This document shows, piece by piece, positions 1 to 6,111 of a stretch of DNA of 10,515 nucleotides. The first letter of the stretch is position 1; every line of letters begins with the position of its first letter. The position numbers were made by a program, and so were the translations under genes. Origin of the DNA: Actinomycetes bacterium (GTDB lineage Bacteria; Actinomycetota; Actinomycetes; Actinomycetales; Beutenbergiaceae). Location of the stretch: NCBI GenBank assembly GCA_021793935.1, contig JAJYRV010000043.1:1-10515 (forward strand), in the 5' to 3' direction. The notes under the pieces are model-generated. The model had not been told where the DNA came from, ran no database searches, and was given only the letters and a program-made list of their open reading frames with translations.

Positions 1-323
1 ATAACCGCCTGTGGCCAGTCCGGGCTCGTCCACGCCATGAGCACGAGCCCGAGCAGCATGAACGGGATCGTGCGGCGCATGACGAGGAGGAACTTCCCCT
101 TCCCCGGCCGGTACCGCATCTTGTCCAGGAGGAAACCGAACACCGGGTCGTTGAGGAAGTGCCAGATGTTGAACGCGAGATACACCCAGCCGACGTGGCT
201 CGGGTCGAGCCCCACGACGTCGGTGTAGAACTTCACATACACGTTGTGGATGACGACGGTCGACATCCACGTCGCGGGCAGCGGCGTCGACAGCAGCGCT
301 TTCTGCCGCAGCGATAGGGCCAC
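1..323 (-). CDS. GPH-family (MFS) glycoside-cation symporter, N-terminal part only
   Basis: Only the first 107 codons are in the window; the gene continues beyond the left edge. The visible protein resembles the glycoside-pentoside-hexuronide (GPH, MFS_2) symporters of the cytoplasmic membrane, which import sugars or glycosides with H+ or Na+. I see a first hydrophobic segment ending in FYTDVVGLD (about residues 32-40), then a second membrane segment with the family-like NDPVFGFLLDKMR (58-70), a basic loop YRPGKGKF, and a third hydrophobic stretch (about 83-97). The GTG start at 323 lies 2 bp after the TAG of the GH5 gene upstream; no good Shine-Dalgarno sequence is visible, so translation is probably coupled to that gene. 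The frame stays open slightly upstream of the GTG, so the exact start is not certain. The substrate is not readable from the sequence; the GH5 neighbour suggests a beta-glycoside. The family call is fairly firm, the substrate open. Confidence 0.8.
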   Translation of the reverse strand, partial: MALSLRQKALLSTPLPATWMSTVVIHNVYVKFYTDVVGLDPSHVGWVYLAFNIWHFLNDPVFGFLLDKMRYRPGKGKFLLVMRRTIPFMLLGLVLMAWTSPDWPQAV

Positions 324-325
324 GG

Positions 326-1774
326 CTAGCCGATGCGCAGTTCGAAGGCGCCCTCACCGGCGGGAACGCTGAGCCACGAACCATTGGCGACGGCGGAGAC
401 CGGCTCCCCGTCTCGGCTCACCCGCACGTGGCTCGCCTCGAGCACCCCGGAGGGGATGAAGAACACCGACGGCTCCGGGCCCTGCGCGCCGGCCCACGAG
501 GCGGACAGGCTCGTCTGGGTGGCGTGCCAGGACTGCCCGTCACCGGCGAAGGCGATCGGGCGGGGGCGGGTGAGCGTTTGGGCGGCCTCGGACTCGGCGA
601 AGCCCGGTTCCCACACCCAGTACGTCCACGACCAACCGTAGGAATCGAACTCATCGAGGAGGAAGATGCCGTGGTCGCCCACCCCGTCGGCGAGGGTGAG
701 GGCCCCCCACTCGCCGACGATCACCGGGACCGCTAAGCGCTCGGCGGTCTGGGCGCAGCGGGAGAAGATCGTGCGCACCCGGGTGTTGGAGGACATCGTG
801 ATCGCCTCGGTATCGACCGTGAGGTCGTACCCGTGCGGGGAGTACACCCAGTTGTCATCGTCCAACGCGGGCTGGCCCGAGGGGATCCCCAGGTTCGCGA
901 AATAGTTGTGCTCCCGGGCGATGATCCCCCCGTCGCTGGCCTCCCGCACCGCGCGGGCGACCTTGGTCATGAACGGATGCACGGAGGTGGTCTCGAACTG
1001 CTCGAGCAGCGGGGAGAGGGTATCTCCGATCGCCCGGTGCACCTCGGTGTTCTCCAGGTGCTCGAGCTGGCTGAACTTGCGGTGGGGATCGGAGAAGTCG
1101 GCGAGGAGCTGCTCGAACTCCTGCCCGGTGGACTGTGCGAAAACGTGCAGAACGGTGCCGAAGATCTCCTGCGCTGCCGCCCCTGGGGCGGGTTCGTTGA
1201 GAAGGTCGTAGCCGAGCACCGCCGGGTGATCGCCGAGCCGGCGGACGACGTGGGCCCACATCGCCGCGAACCGGTCCTGCAGCCCCACGCCGCCGGGGCC
1301 GGGGGTGTTGGCCCAGAACGCGTCCAGCGCCTCGTGCACCGCGGGGCTCTCCAGGTAGGCATCGCTCCACAGGTCGGCGGGGGAGTACTCCCTCGAGGTG
1401 AGGGTCGCCCAGTTCGGCGCGCCGTCGGAGAACCGCTGCGAGTACAGATCCTGGTGGGCGTCGAGGAGGGCAACCATGCCCGAGTGGTGGATGAGGTCCA
1501 ACTGGGAGGCGAGCCAGTCGAGGTACGCCTCGTCGTACTCGCCCGGGCGAGGCTCGACTGCGGCCCACATCACCCCGAGCCGGATCAGCGTGAAGCCTCG
1601 GGCCGCGAGGTCGACGATGTCGTCAGGGTCCCATTCGCCCTCGAAGCCCCGCTCGGTGAAGGTGCCTTCGTCGGTGCTCGAGCGCTGGCCCTTCTGCACG
1701 AGGTTGATTCCGTGGAACACCCGGTGGCGGCCGAACTCGTCCCTGATTCTCGGCCCGTCAGTGATAAAGCGCAT
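326..1774 (-). CDS. GH5-family glycoside hydrolase, endoglycosylceramidase-like
   Basis: 482-residue glycosidase of family GH5, a retaining beta-glycosidase TIM barrel followed by a small C-terminal beta-sandwich-like segment (about 430-482). Visible landmarks are GINLVQKG (22-29), LLDAHQDLYS (103-112), DGAPNWAT (117-124), the acid/base Glu194 in YDLLNEP (189-195), SPHGYD (312-317), and the nucleophile Glu355 in VIVGEWGAL (351-359), followed by WTYWVWEPGF (383-392). The HQDLYS and DGAP(N)WAT elements recall actinobacterial endoglycosylceramidases rather than plain cellulases. I chose ATG 1774 because AGGAGGGG (1791-1784) precedes it at 9 nt and the conserved fold starts directly after it; the frame stays open to 1882, but that extension looks non-coding. 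No signal peptide or membrane segment is visible, which is unusual for this group since characterised endoglycosylceramidases are mostly secreted. The downstream symporter gene suggests cytoplasmic hydrolysis of an imported glycoside. The GH5 assignment is strong; the substrate is inference. Confidence 0.88.
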   Translation of the reverse strand: MRFITDGPRIRDEFGRHRVFHGINLVQKGQRSSTDEGTFTERGFEGEWDPDDIVDLAARGFTLIRLGVMWAAVEPRPGEYDEAYLDWLASQLDLIHHSGMVALLDAHQDLYSQRFSDGAPNWATLTSREYSPADLWSDAYLESPAVHEALDAFWANTPGPGGVGLQDRFAAMWAHVVRRLGDHPAVLGYDLLNEPAPGAAAQEIFGTVLHVFAQSTGQEFEQLLADFSDPHRKFSQLEHLENTEVHRAIGDTLSPLLEQFETTSVHPFMTKVARAVREASDGGIIAREHNYFANLGIPSGQPALDDDNWVYSPHGYDLTVDTEAITMSSNTRVRTIFSRCAQTAERLAVPVIVGEWGALTLADGVGDHGIFLLDEFDSYGWSWTYWVWEPGFAESEAAQTLTRPRPIAFAGDGQSWHATQTSLSASWAGAQGPEPSVFFIPSGVLEASHVRVSRDGEPVSAVANGSWLSVPAGEGAFELRIG

Positions 1775-1783
1775 CGTTGCCTG

Positions 1784-1791
1784 CCCCTCCT
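1784..1791 (-). promoter_or_regulatory. Shine-Dalgarno site that sets the GH5 start
   Basis: Read on the minus strand this is AGGAGGGG, 9 nt before ATG 1774. It is the best ribosome-binding match near any candidate start of the GH5 gene and argues against the upstream in-frame start at 1882. Confidence 0.7.
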
Positions 1792-1918
1792 GCTCCTCGT
1801 GCCACACTGCATACGCCACCATATCGGCAAACCGGTGCCGTGCCGGGGCCGATCGATGCCTCATCTGCACGTGGGAGCGCAACCGGTCGCGCGGCGCACG
1901 GGCCGCTGCGGGATCGAT

Positions 1919-1924
1919 TAAATT
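1919..1924 (+). promoter_or_regulatory. -10 element of a probable leaderless promoter (TAAATT)
   Basis: TAAATT fits the actinobacterial TANNNT -10 pattern and is followed by exactly 6 nt and then GTG 1931, so transcription would start at or next to the start codon. There is no Shine-Dalgarno sequence before 1931, which agrees with a leaderless mRNA. No TTGACA-like -35 is visible at 16-18 bp. This short AT-rich patch stands out in a GC-rich region. Confidence 0.5.
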
Positions 1925-1930
1925 AGACTA

Positions 1931-2584
1931 GTGGTCTTTCTCGGCGTCTTCTTCGCCGTCCTCGTGGTCGGGACGGTTCTGTTAGGCATCCTCGCCCGGC
2001 GCGGCCACCGCCGCTACTTGCGCCGTTACGCCCGCCGCCGCGGCTGGCAGTGGCAGGCCCGGGGAGACGAACCGGCGAGGGGTCGGGCCTCGTTCGGCCC
2101 CTTCACAGGTAGATACCGGATCAGCAGCGTCATGACCTTTGCGGCGCGAAACGATGTGAGGGCGAGGGCCTTTCAGGTGGCCGCGACCCCGGGCGGAAAG
2201 CGCTTCAGGAAGGTCCACTATTGGGTCATCATGATCGACCTTCCCGCCCCGGTTCCTTTCCTCACCGTCCGCCCCGAACCCAGGGCCGGGGCCTCGAGCC
2301 GGGACATTCAATTCGAGTGGCAGGAATTCAACGACGCGTGGCAGGTGCACGGGGAGGACCGCAGGGTCGTGCACGCGGTGATCCATGGGCGGATGATGGA
2401 GTGGCTGATGAACCCATCCCGCCAGCCCCGCCGGCTCACGAACTCGTTCGTGGTCGATGGTGAGGCGTTGTATACCTTCGGCCCCGGGGAGTTGGACGCG
2501 ACGACGATCGAACGCCGGGCGAACGAACTGGTCTCGTTCACCGAACACGTGCCGGACTTCCTCTGGGACCGCCCCCGCACGTGA
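1931..2584 (+). CDS. membrane-anchored protein of unknown function
   Basis: 217-residue protein that I cannot assign to a named family. It has one N-terminal membrane segment (about residues 2-22) followed at once by a very basic stretch with many Arg (24-37), which by the positive-inside rule puts the bulk of the protein in the cytoplasm. The soluble part is mixed alpha/beta: a hydrophobic strand WVIMIDLPAP (98-107), the segment IQFEWQEFNDAWQVHGEDRR (126-145), HGRMMEWLMNP (152-162), and a C-terminal TEHVPDFLWDR (204-214). The run from the conserved-looking EWQEFN through RMMEWLM to the final PDFLW looks like a genuine folded domain, and codon use matches the neighbours, so it is very likely real. 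It reads away from the GH5 unit and converges on selO with 20 bp between stops. The start is GTG 1931, chosen because of the -10 element 6 nt upstream. Function unknown. Confidence 0.75.
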   Translation: MVFLGVFFAVLVVGTVLLGILARRGHRRYLRRYARRRGWQWQARGDEPARGRASFGPFTGRYRISSVMTFAARNDVRARAFQVAATPGGKRFRKVHYWVIMIDLPAPVPFLTVRPEPRAGASSRDIQFEWQEFNDAWQVHGEDRRVVHAVIHGRMMEWLMNPSRQPRRLTNSFVVDGEALYTFGPGELDATTIERRANELVSFTEHVPDFLWDRPRT

Positions 2585-2604
2585 GCGGCCGATCGATATC
2601 GCCT

Positions 2605-4014
2605 CTAGGTGCCGCAGAAGGTTCGGAAGTCGTCCGGGCCGCCCTGGGTGTACCAGTCCGTGTCCGGTCGGCGCGTGTAGGGATCGGTCACGAGGGTGAG
2701 CATCCGCTCGAAAAGGCGACGATCGCCGTCGACCGCCGCGTCCAGGGCCTGTTGGAGGGCGAAGTTGCGCGGCACGTAGATGGGGTTGGCGCCCGCTACC
2801 ACGCGCGGGTCGGGGGAGCGCTCGCGCCAGGAATCGAGCCACGCGCGCATCGCGGGGGAGTCCTCCGGCAGCATCTCGCCGGGGTGGGCGGCAAGGCGGC
2901 GGAAGGAATTGGTGAAGTCGAGGCGTTCACCGGCCAGGAGGTCGAGGAAATCCTGCGCGAGGGCGCGGGACTCCTCGGAGGCGGGAAGGCCGAGTTTGCG
3001 GGCGAAGACCTTCCCCCACGCGGCCTCGTAGTCGGCGGCGAACGCCGAGAGCGCGGCCTGGGCGGCTTCGGCATCGCCGATGAGGGGCAGGAGTGCCTCG
3101 CCCAACCGGGCGAGGTTCCACTGCGCGATCGCAGGTTGGTTGCCGTAGGCGTACCGCCCTTGGTGATCGATGGAACTAAACACCGCCCCCGGCTCGTAGG
3201 TGTCGAGGAACGCGCAGGGGCCGTAATCGATGGTCTCCCCGGAGATCATCGTGTTATCCGTGTTCATCACCCCGTGGATGAATCCCACGCCCATCCAGCG
3301 GGCGACCAACTCGGCCTGCGCGGTGATGACGGCGCGATAAAAGCCGAGGTAATCGCCGTCGAGATGCGGATAGTGCCGGGCGATCGCGTAGTCCGTGAGC
3401 CGGCGCAGCACCCCCTCGTTGCCGCGGGCGAGTTGGAAGGTACCCACCCGGATGTGGCTCGCGGCGACCCGGGCGAGCACGGCGCCCGGCAACGGCACCT
3501 CGCGCTGCACCAGCGCCCCGGTGGCGACGACGGCGAGGGACCGCGAGGAGGGAATCCCCAGCGCGTGCATCGCCTCGGAAACGAGGTACTCCCGCAGCAT
3601 CGGGCCCAGCGTGGCGAACCCGTCGCCGCCCCGGGCGAAGGGGGTGGGCCCGGAGCCCTTGAGGTGCAGATCCACCGTGCCGCTCGCCGCGGCGTCACGC
3701 TCACTGCCCGGGTCCGGCGCCATCTCCAGCTCGCCGAGGAGGGCGGCCCGCCCGTCGCCCAAGCGCGGCACGTACACCCCGAACTGGTGCCCGGCGTAGG
3801 CCATCGCGACCGGGCGCTGCGCGAGCGGCCCCTTCGCGCCGAGGATGAGTGAGGGGTCCTCGCGCAGCAGGAGCGGGTCCAACCCGAGCGCCCGGGCGAG
3901 GGGAGCGTTGACGATCACCGCGCGAGGTTCCGCGAACGCCGACGCCGGCCAGGGCACCACGAGCTCGGAGAGCTCCTGGGCGTAGGTATGGCGCAGTTTC
4001 GGCATTACCTTCAT
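2605..4014 (-). CDS. selO: SelO/YdiU-family protein adenylyltransferase (AMPylase pseudokinase)
   Basis: 469-residue full-length member of the SelO (YdiU, UPF0061) family. These are kinase-fold proteins that bind ATP in flipped orientation and transfer AMP to Ser/Thr/Tyr of target proteins; in bacteria and mitochondria they are linked to redox homeostasis. Family landmarks are all present: YAGHQFG (73-79), LHLKGSGPTPFARGGDG (116-132) with the ATP-contacting Lys119, LREYLVSEAM (140-149), HGVMNTDN (247-254) with the catalytic-loop Asp253 and metal-ligand Asn254, and IDYGPCAFLD (262-271) with metal-ligand Asp263. The C terminus is FCGT, with Cys467 three residues from the end, the place taken by selenocysteine in eukaryotic SelO. 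ATG 4014 was chosen because a TATCAT -10 lies 6 nt upstream; a second ATG three codons in (4005) is possible. It lies 39 bp behind serB on the same strand but seems to have its own promoter. Assignment strong; targets unknown. Confidence 0.95.
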   Translation of the reverse strand: MKVMPKLRHTYAQELSELVVPWPASAFAEPRAVIVNAPLARALGLDPLLLREDPSLILGAKGPLAQRPVAMAYAGHQFGVYVPRLGDGRAALLGELEMAPDPGSERDAAASGTVDLHLKGSGPTPFARGGDGFATLGPMLREYLVSEAMHALGIPSSRSLAVVATGALVQREVPLPGAVLARVAASHIRVGTFQLARGNEGVLRRLTDYAIARHYPHLDGDYLGFYRAVITAQAELVARWMGVGFIHGVMNTDNTMISGETIDYGPCAFLDTYEPGAVFSSIDHQGRYAYGNQPAIAQWNLARLGEALLPLIGDAEAAQAALSAFAADYEAAWGKVFARKLGLPASEESRALAQDFLDLLAGERLDFTNSFRRLAAHPGEMLPEDSPAMRAWLDSWRERSPDPRVVAGANPIYVPRNFALQQALDAAVDGDRRLFERMLTLVTDPYTRRPDTDWYTQGGPDDFRTFCGT

Positions 4015-4020
4015 CTTTCG

Positions 4021-4026
4021 ATGATA
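4021..4026 (-). promoter_or_regulatory. -10 element of a probable leaderless selO promoter (TATCAT)
   Basis: On the minus strand this reads TATCAT, followed by 6 nt and then ATG 4014, so the transcript would begin at the start codon. It sits in the 39-bp gap after serB, suggesting that selO can be transcribed independently. No clear -35 hexamer is visible. Confidence 0.5.
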
Positions 4027-4053
4027 CGCCCCGGGGCCGCGAAGGTTGAGGGC

Positions 4054-4677
4054 CTACAGGTGCGCGAGCACCTCATCGAGGCGCGGACCGGTGAGCGCGA
4101 GATCGGCCTCGGAGGCGACGATCGGCTTGGCTTGGAACGCGACCCCAAGGCCCGCCGCGGCGAGCATGTCCAGGTCGTTGGCGCCGTCCCCGATCGCGAT
4201 CGTGGCCGAAAGTTCCACCCCTTCGGCGGCCGCGAATTCGCGCAGGTAGGTCGCCTTGGCGGCGCGGTCGACGACCTCCCCGCGGACCTGCCCGGTGAGC
4301 TTCCCGCCCCCGACCTCCAGCCGGTTCGCCCGCGCATAGGCGATCGGCAGGTCCGCGATGAGGGGGTCGATGATCTCGTGGAACCCGCCGGAGACGAGCG
4401 CCACCGGCCACCCGCGCTCGGCGCAATGCTCGAGGAGTTCCAACGCGCCGGGAGTGAACGAGATCTGCCCCCGCACCTCCGCCAAGGCGGTATCGGCGAG
4501 CCCGGCGAGCGTGGCCACCCGGGCACGCAGGGAAGCCTCGAAATCGAGCTCCCCGCGCATCGCCCGTTCGGTGATGTTCGCGACCTGCTCGCCCGTGCCG
4601 GCGAGCGCGGCGAGAAGGTCGATCTGTTCTTGGGCGATGAACGTGGAATCGACGTCCATGACGATGAGTCGGCGCAT
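4054..4677 (-). CDS. serB: phosphoserine phosphatase, HAD superfamily
   Basis: 207-residue cytoplasmic enzyme for the last step of serine synthesis, hydrolysis of O-phospho-L-serine to serine and phosphate with Mg2+. All four HAD motifs are visible: motif I DVDST (8-12) with nucleophile Asp8 and Asp10, motif II VSGGF (95-99) with Ser96, motif III Lys141, and motif IV GDGAND (163-168) with Asp164 and Asp168. The helical cap region with EQIDLLA (17-23) and MRGELDFEASLRAR (40-53) is typical of SerB. The protein is the short single-domain form, without the N-terminal ACT domains found in mycobacterial SerB2. Start ATG 4677 is followed directly by motif I. It lies between glgC and selO on the same strand, but a hairpin and a -10 element upstream suggest its own transcript. 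A related HAD phosphatase acting on another phosphomonoester is the only serious alternative, since close relatives share these motifs. Confidence 0.92.
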   Translation of the reverse strand: MRRLIVMDVDSTFIAQEQIDLLAALAGTGEQVANITERAMRGELDFEASLRARVATLAGLADTALAEVRGQISFTPGALELLEHCAERGWPVALVSGGFHEIIDPLIADLPIAYARANRLEVGGGKLTGQVRGEVVDRAAKATYLREFAAAEGVELSATIAIGDGANDLDMLAAAGLGVAFQAKPIVASEADLALTGPRLDEVLAHL

Positions 4678-4685
4678 GACAACCC

Positions 4686-4691
4686 ATCGTA
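4686..4691 (-). promoter_or_regulatory. -10 element of a probable serB promoter (TACGAT)
   Basis: On the minus strand TACGAT lies 8 nt before ATG 4677. A start site at the usual distance would leave a leader of 0-2 nt. No Shine-Dalgarno sequence or clear -35 is visible. Confidence 0.42.
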
Positions 4692-4701
4692 GAGCCCAAT
4701 C

Positions 4702-4727
4702 GCCGCGGGCCCGAATCCGCCCGCGGC
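4702..4727 (-). terminator. GC-rich hairpin after glgC, likely terminator
   Basis: GCCGCGGGC (4702-4710) and GCCCGCGGC (4719-4727) form a perfect 9-bp stem with an 8-nt loop. It lies 25 bp past the glgC stop on the minus strand and just before the serB -10 element. No run of U follows, as in many GC-rich actinobacterial terminators, so termination strength is uncertain. Its position between one gene's stop and the next gene's promoter supports the role. Confidence 0.6.
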
Positions 4728-4752
4728 CGAACGCAGCCGCTCCGGGCGGCCC

Positions 4753-5994
4753 TCACGCGGTGATTCGGGTGCCCTTGGGAACGATCGTGAGCCCGGAGTC
4801 GGTGACGACGAACCCGCGCTCGCGGTCGAGGTCACGGTCGAACCCCACCCGCGCACCCTCCTCGATGATGACGTTCTTATCGAGGATCGCCCGGTGCACT
4901 CGGCCGTGGCGGGCGACCTGGACGCCGTCGAGGAGGACCGATTCGCTCACCTCCGACCACGAATTCAACCGGACGTCGGGGGAGAGCACCGAGTTGCGGG
5001 CCTCCCCACCGGAGACGACGACCCCGGGGGAGATGATGGAATCGGTCGCCCGGCCGATCCGGTCGCCCACGGAGTGCACGAACTTCGCCGGGGGCAGCCC
5101 GACGTACCCGGTGTGCAGCGGCCATTGGTCGTTGTACAGGTTGAAGACCGGTTCGACGGCGATGAGGTCGAGGTTCGCGTCGTAGTAGGCATCCAAAGTA
5201 CCCACGTCGCGCCAGTAGTCCCGGTCCCGGTCGGTCGCGCCGGGCACGTGGTTGTCGATGAAGTCGTACAACCCCGCCTCGCCCTTAGCGACGAAGTGGG
5301 GGACGATGTCCCCGCCCATGTCGTGCTTGGAGTGCGGGTCGGCCGAATCCTGGGTCACCGCCTCGCGCAACGCATCGGCGTTGAACACGTAGTTCCCCAT
5401 CGAGGCGAGCACTTCGTTCGGGGAGTCGGCGAGCCCGACGGGGTTCTTCGGCTTCTCCAGGAACGCCCGGATCTTGCCCGGGTCCTCGGGATCGGCATCG
5501 ATCACCCCGAACTGGTCCGCGAGGGAGATGGGCTGGCGGATCCCCGCGACCGTCGCCTCCGCGCCGCTTTCGATGTGGGCGTCGACCATCTGCGAGAAAT
5601 CCATCCGGTAGACGTGATCGGCGCCGATGACCACGACGATGTCCGGGCGTTCGTCGTCGAGCAGGTTGAGCGATTGGTAGATCGCGTCCGCCGAACCGAG
5701 GAACCAGTTCTTGCCCACCCGCTGCTGGGCGGGGACTGGGGCGACGTAGTTGCCCAGCAGGGAGGACATCCGCCAGGTCTTCGCGATGTGGCGGTCCAGG
5801 GAGTGGGACTTGTACTGGGTGAGAACCACGACCCGCAGGTAGCCGGAGTTCACGACGTTCGATAACGCGAAATCGATGAGCCGGTAGATCCCACCGAAGG
5901 GGACGGCGGGCTTGGCACGCTCCACCGTTAGGGGCATGAGACGTTTACCTTCGCCACCAGCAAGGACGATCGCGAGAACTCGAGGTGCAGCCAT
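4753..5994 (-). CDS. glgC: glucose-1-phosphate adenylyltransferase (ADP-glucose pyrophosphorylase)
   Basis: 413-residue cytoplasmic enzyme that makes ADP-glucose and pyrophosphate from ATP and glucose-1-phosphate, the committed step of bacterial glycogen synthesis and usually allosterically controlled. Visible features: the N-terminal nucleotidyltransferase signature LAGGEGKRL (11-19), KPAVPFGG (28-35), GSADAIYQ (100-107), [10 protein letters not shown] (123-132) with catalytic Asp126, FLEKP (178-182) with substrate-binding Lys181, SMGNYVF (198-204), and [14 protein letters not shown] (261-274). The C-terminal part (about 315-413) has the hexapeptide-type left-handed beta-helix pattern seen in this family. 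Length is normal. ATG 5994 begins directly before the first beta strand. It is transcribed away from glgA across a 117-bp region, an arrangement known from other actinobacteria such as corynebacteria. No missing residue or frameshift is apparent. Confidence 0.97.
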   Translation of the reverse strand: MAAPRVLAIVLAGGEGKRLMPLTVERAKPAVPFGGIYRLIDFALSNVVNSGYLRVVVLTQYKSHSLDRHIAKTWRMSSLLGNYVAPVPAQQRVGKNWFLGSADAIYQSLNLLDDERPDIVVVIGADHVYRMDFSQMVDAHIESGAEATVAGIRQPISLADQFGVIDADPEDPGKIRAFLEKPKNPVGLADSPNEVLASMGNYVFNADALREAVTQDSADPHSKHDMGGDIVPHFVAKGEAGLYDFIDNHVPGATDRDRDYWRDVGTLDAYYDANLDLIAVEPVFNLYNDQWPLHTGYVGLPPAKFVHSVGDRIGRATDSIISPGVVVSGGEARNSVLSPDVRLNSWSEVSESVLLDGVQVARHGRVHRAILDKNVIIEEGARVGFDRDLDRERGFVVTDSGLTIVPKGTRITA

Positions 5995-6001
5995 ACAACA
6001 G

Positions 6002-6007
6002 ACCTTA
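6002..6007 (-). promoter_or_regulatory. -10 element of a probable leaderless glgC promoter (TAAGGT)
   Basis: On the minus strand TAAGGT is followed by 7 nt and then ATG 5994. No Shine-Dalgarno sequence precedes the ATG. An inverted repeat at 6024-6036 covers the -35 position of this promoter, so repression there is conceivable. Confidence 0.45.
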
Positions 6008-6023
6008 TGGCCAGCGGAGAGAC

Positions 6024-6036
6024 TTTGCCCAGCAAA
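6024..6036. promoter_or_regulatory. inverted repeat in the glgC-glgA divergent region, possible operator
   Basis: TTTGCCCAGCAAA: perfect 5-bp arms TTTGC and GCAAA separated by 3 nt. It lies between the two divergent glycogen genes, upstream of both, and overlaps the expected -35 position of glgC. In corynebacteria the RamA/RamB regulators act on carbon-metabolism promoters and RamB sites contain an ACTTTGC core, which is also present here at 6022-6028; whether this organism has such a regulator is unknown. Confidence 0.35.
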
Positions 6037-6098
6037 TCAGCTCCGGAATTCGGAAATGACCGCGCGCTCGCCTCCGCCCGCCCCGCAGTAATCCGTGC

Positions 6099-6104
6099 GA
6101 CGAT
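6099..6104 (+). promoter_or_regulatory. weak candidate -10 element for glgA (GACGAT)
   Basis: GACGAT lies 7 nt before ATG 6112. It keeps the A at position 2 and T at position 6 but has G instead of T first, so it is a poorer match than the other starts in this window. There is no properly spaced Shine-Dalgarno sequence; the GGGG at 6107-6110 is only 1 nt from the ATG. Confidence 0.25.
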
Positions 6105-6111
6105 ATGGGGC

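Noticed and set aside
1775..1882. 36-residue N-terminal extension of the GH5 protein to 1882
   Set aside because: A strong Shine-Dalgarno site favours ATG 1774, and the extension is not hydrophobic enough to be a signal peptide.
833..1921. Long plus-strand open frame (362 codons) opposite the GH5 gene
   Set aside because: It is antisense to a clear GH5 enzyme; its product is a low-complexity Gly/Val/Arg/Glu-rich string with no motif, as expected when GC-rich coding DNA is read on the other strand.
2585..2604. CGATCGATATCG-type symmetry between the two convergent genes as a terminator
   Set aside because: The short overlapping palindromes do not make a stable stem with a loop, and no T tract follows.
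2581..3852. Long plus-strand open frame (423 codons) opposite selO
   Set aside because: Antisense shadow of a full-length, motif-complete SelO; no domain is recognisable in the product.
4894..5865. Plus-strand open frame (323 codons) opposite glgC
   Set aside because: Antisense shadow of glgC with no recognisable motif.
6007..6111. 35-residue N-terminal extension of GlgA to ATG 6007
   Set aside because: It would run through the divergent promoter region, including the inverted repeat, and the family's usual N terminus is MRVELLTREYPP at 6112.
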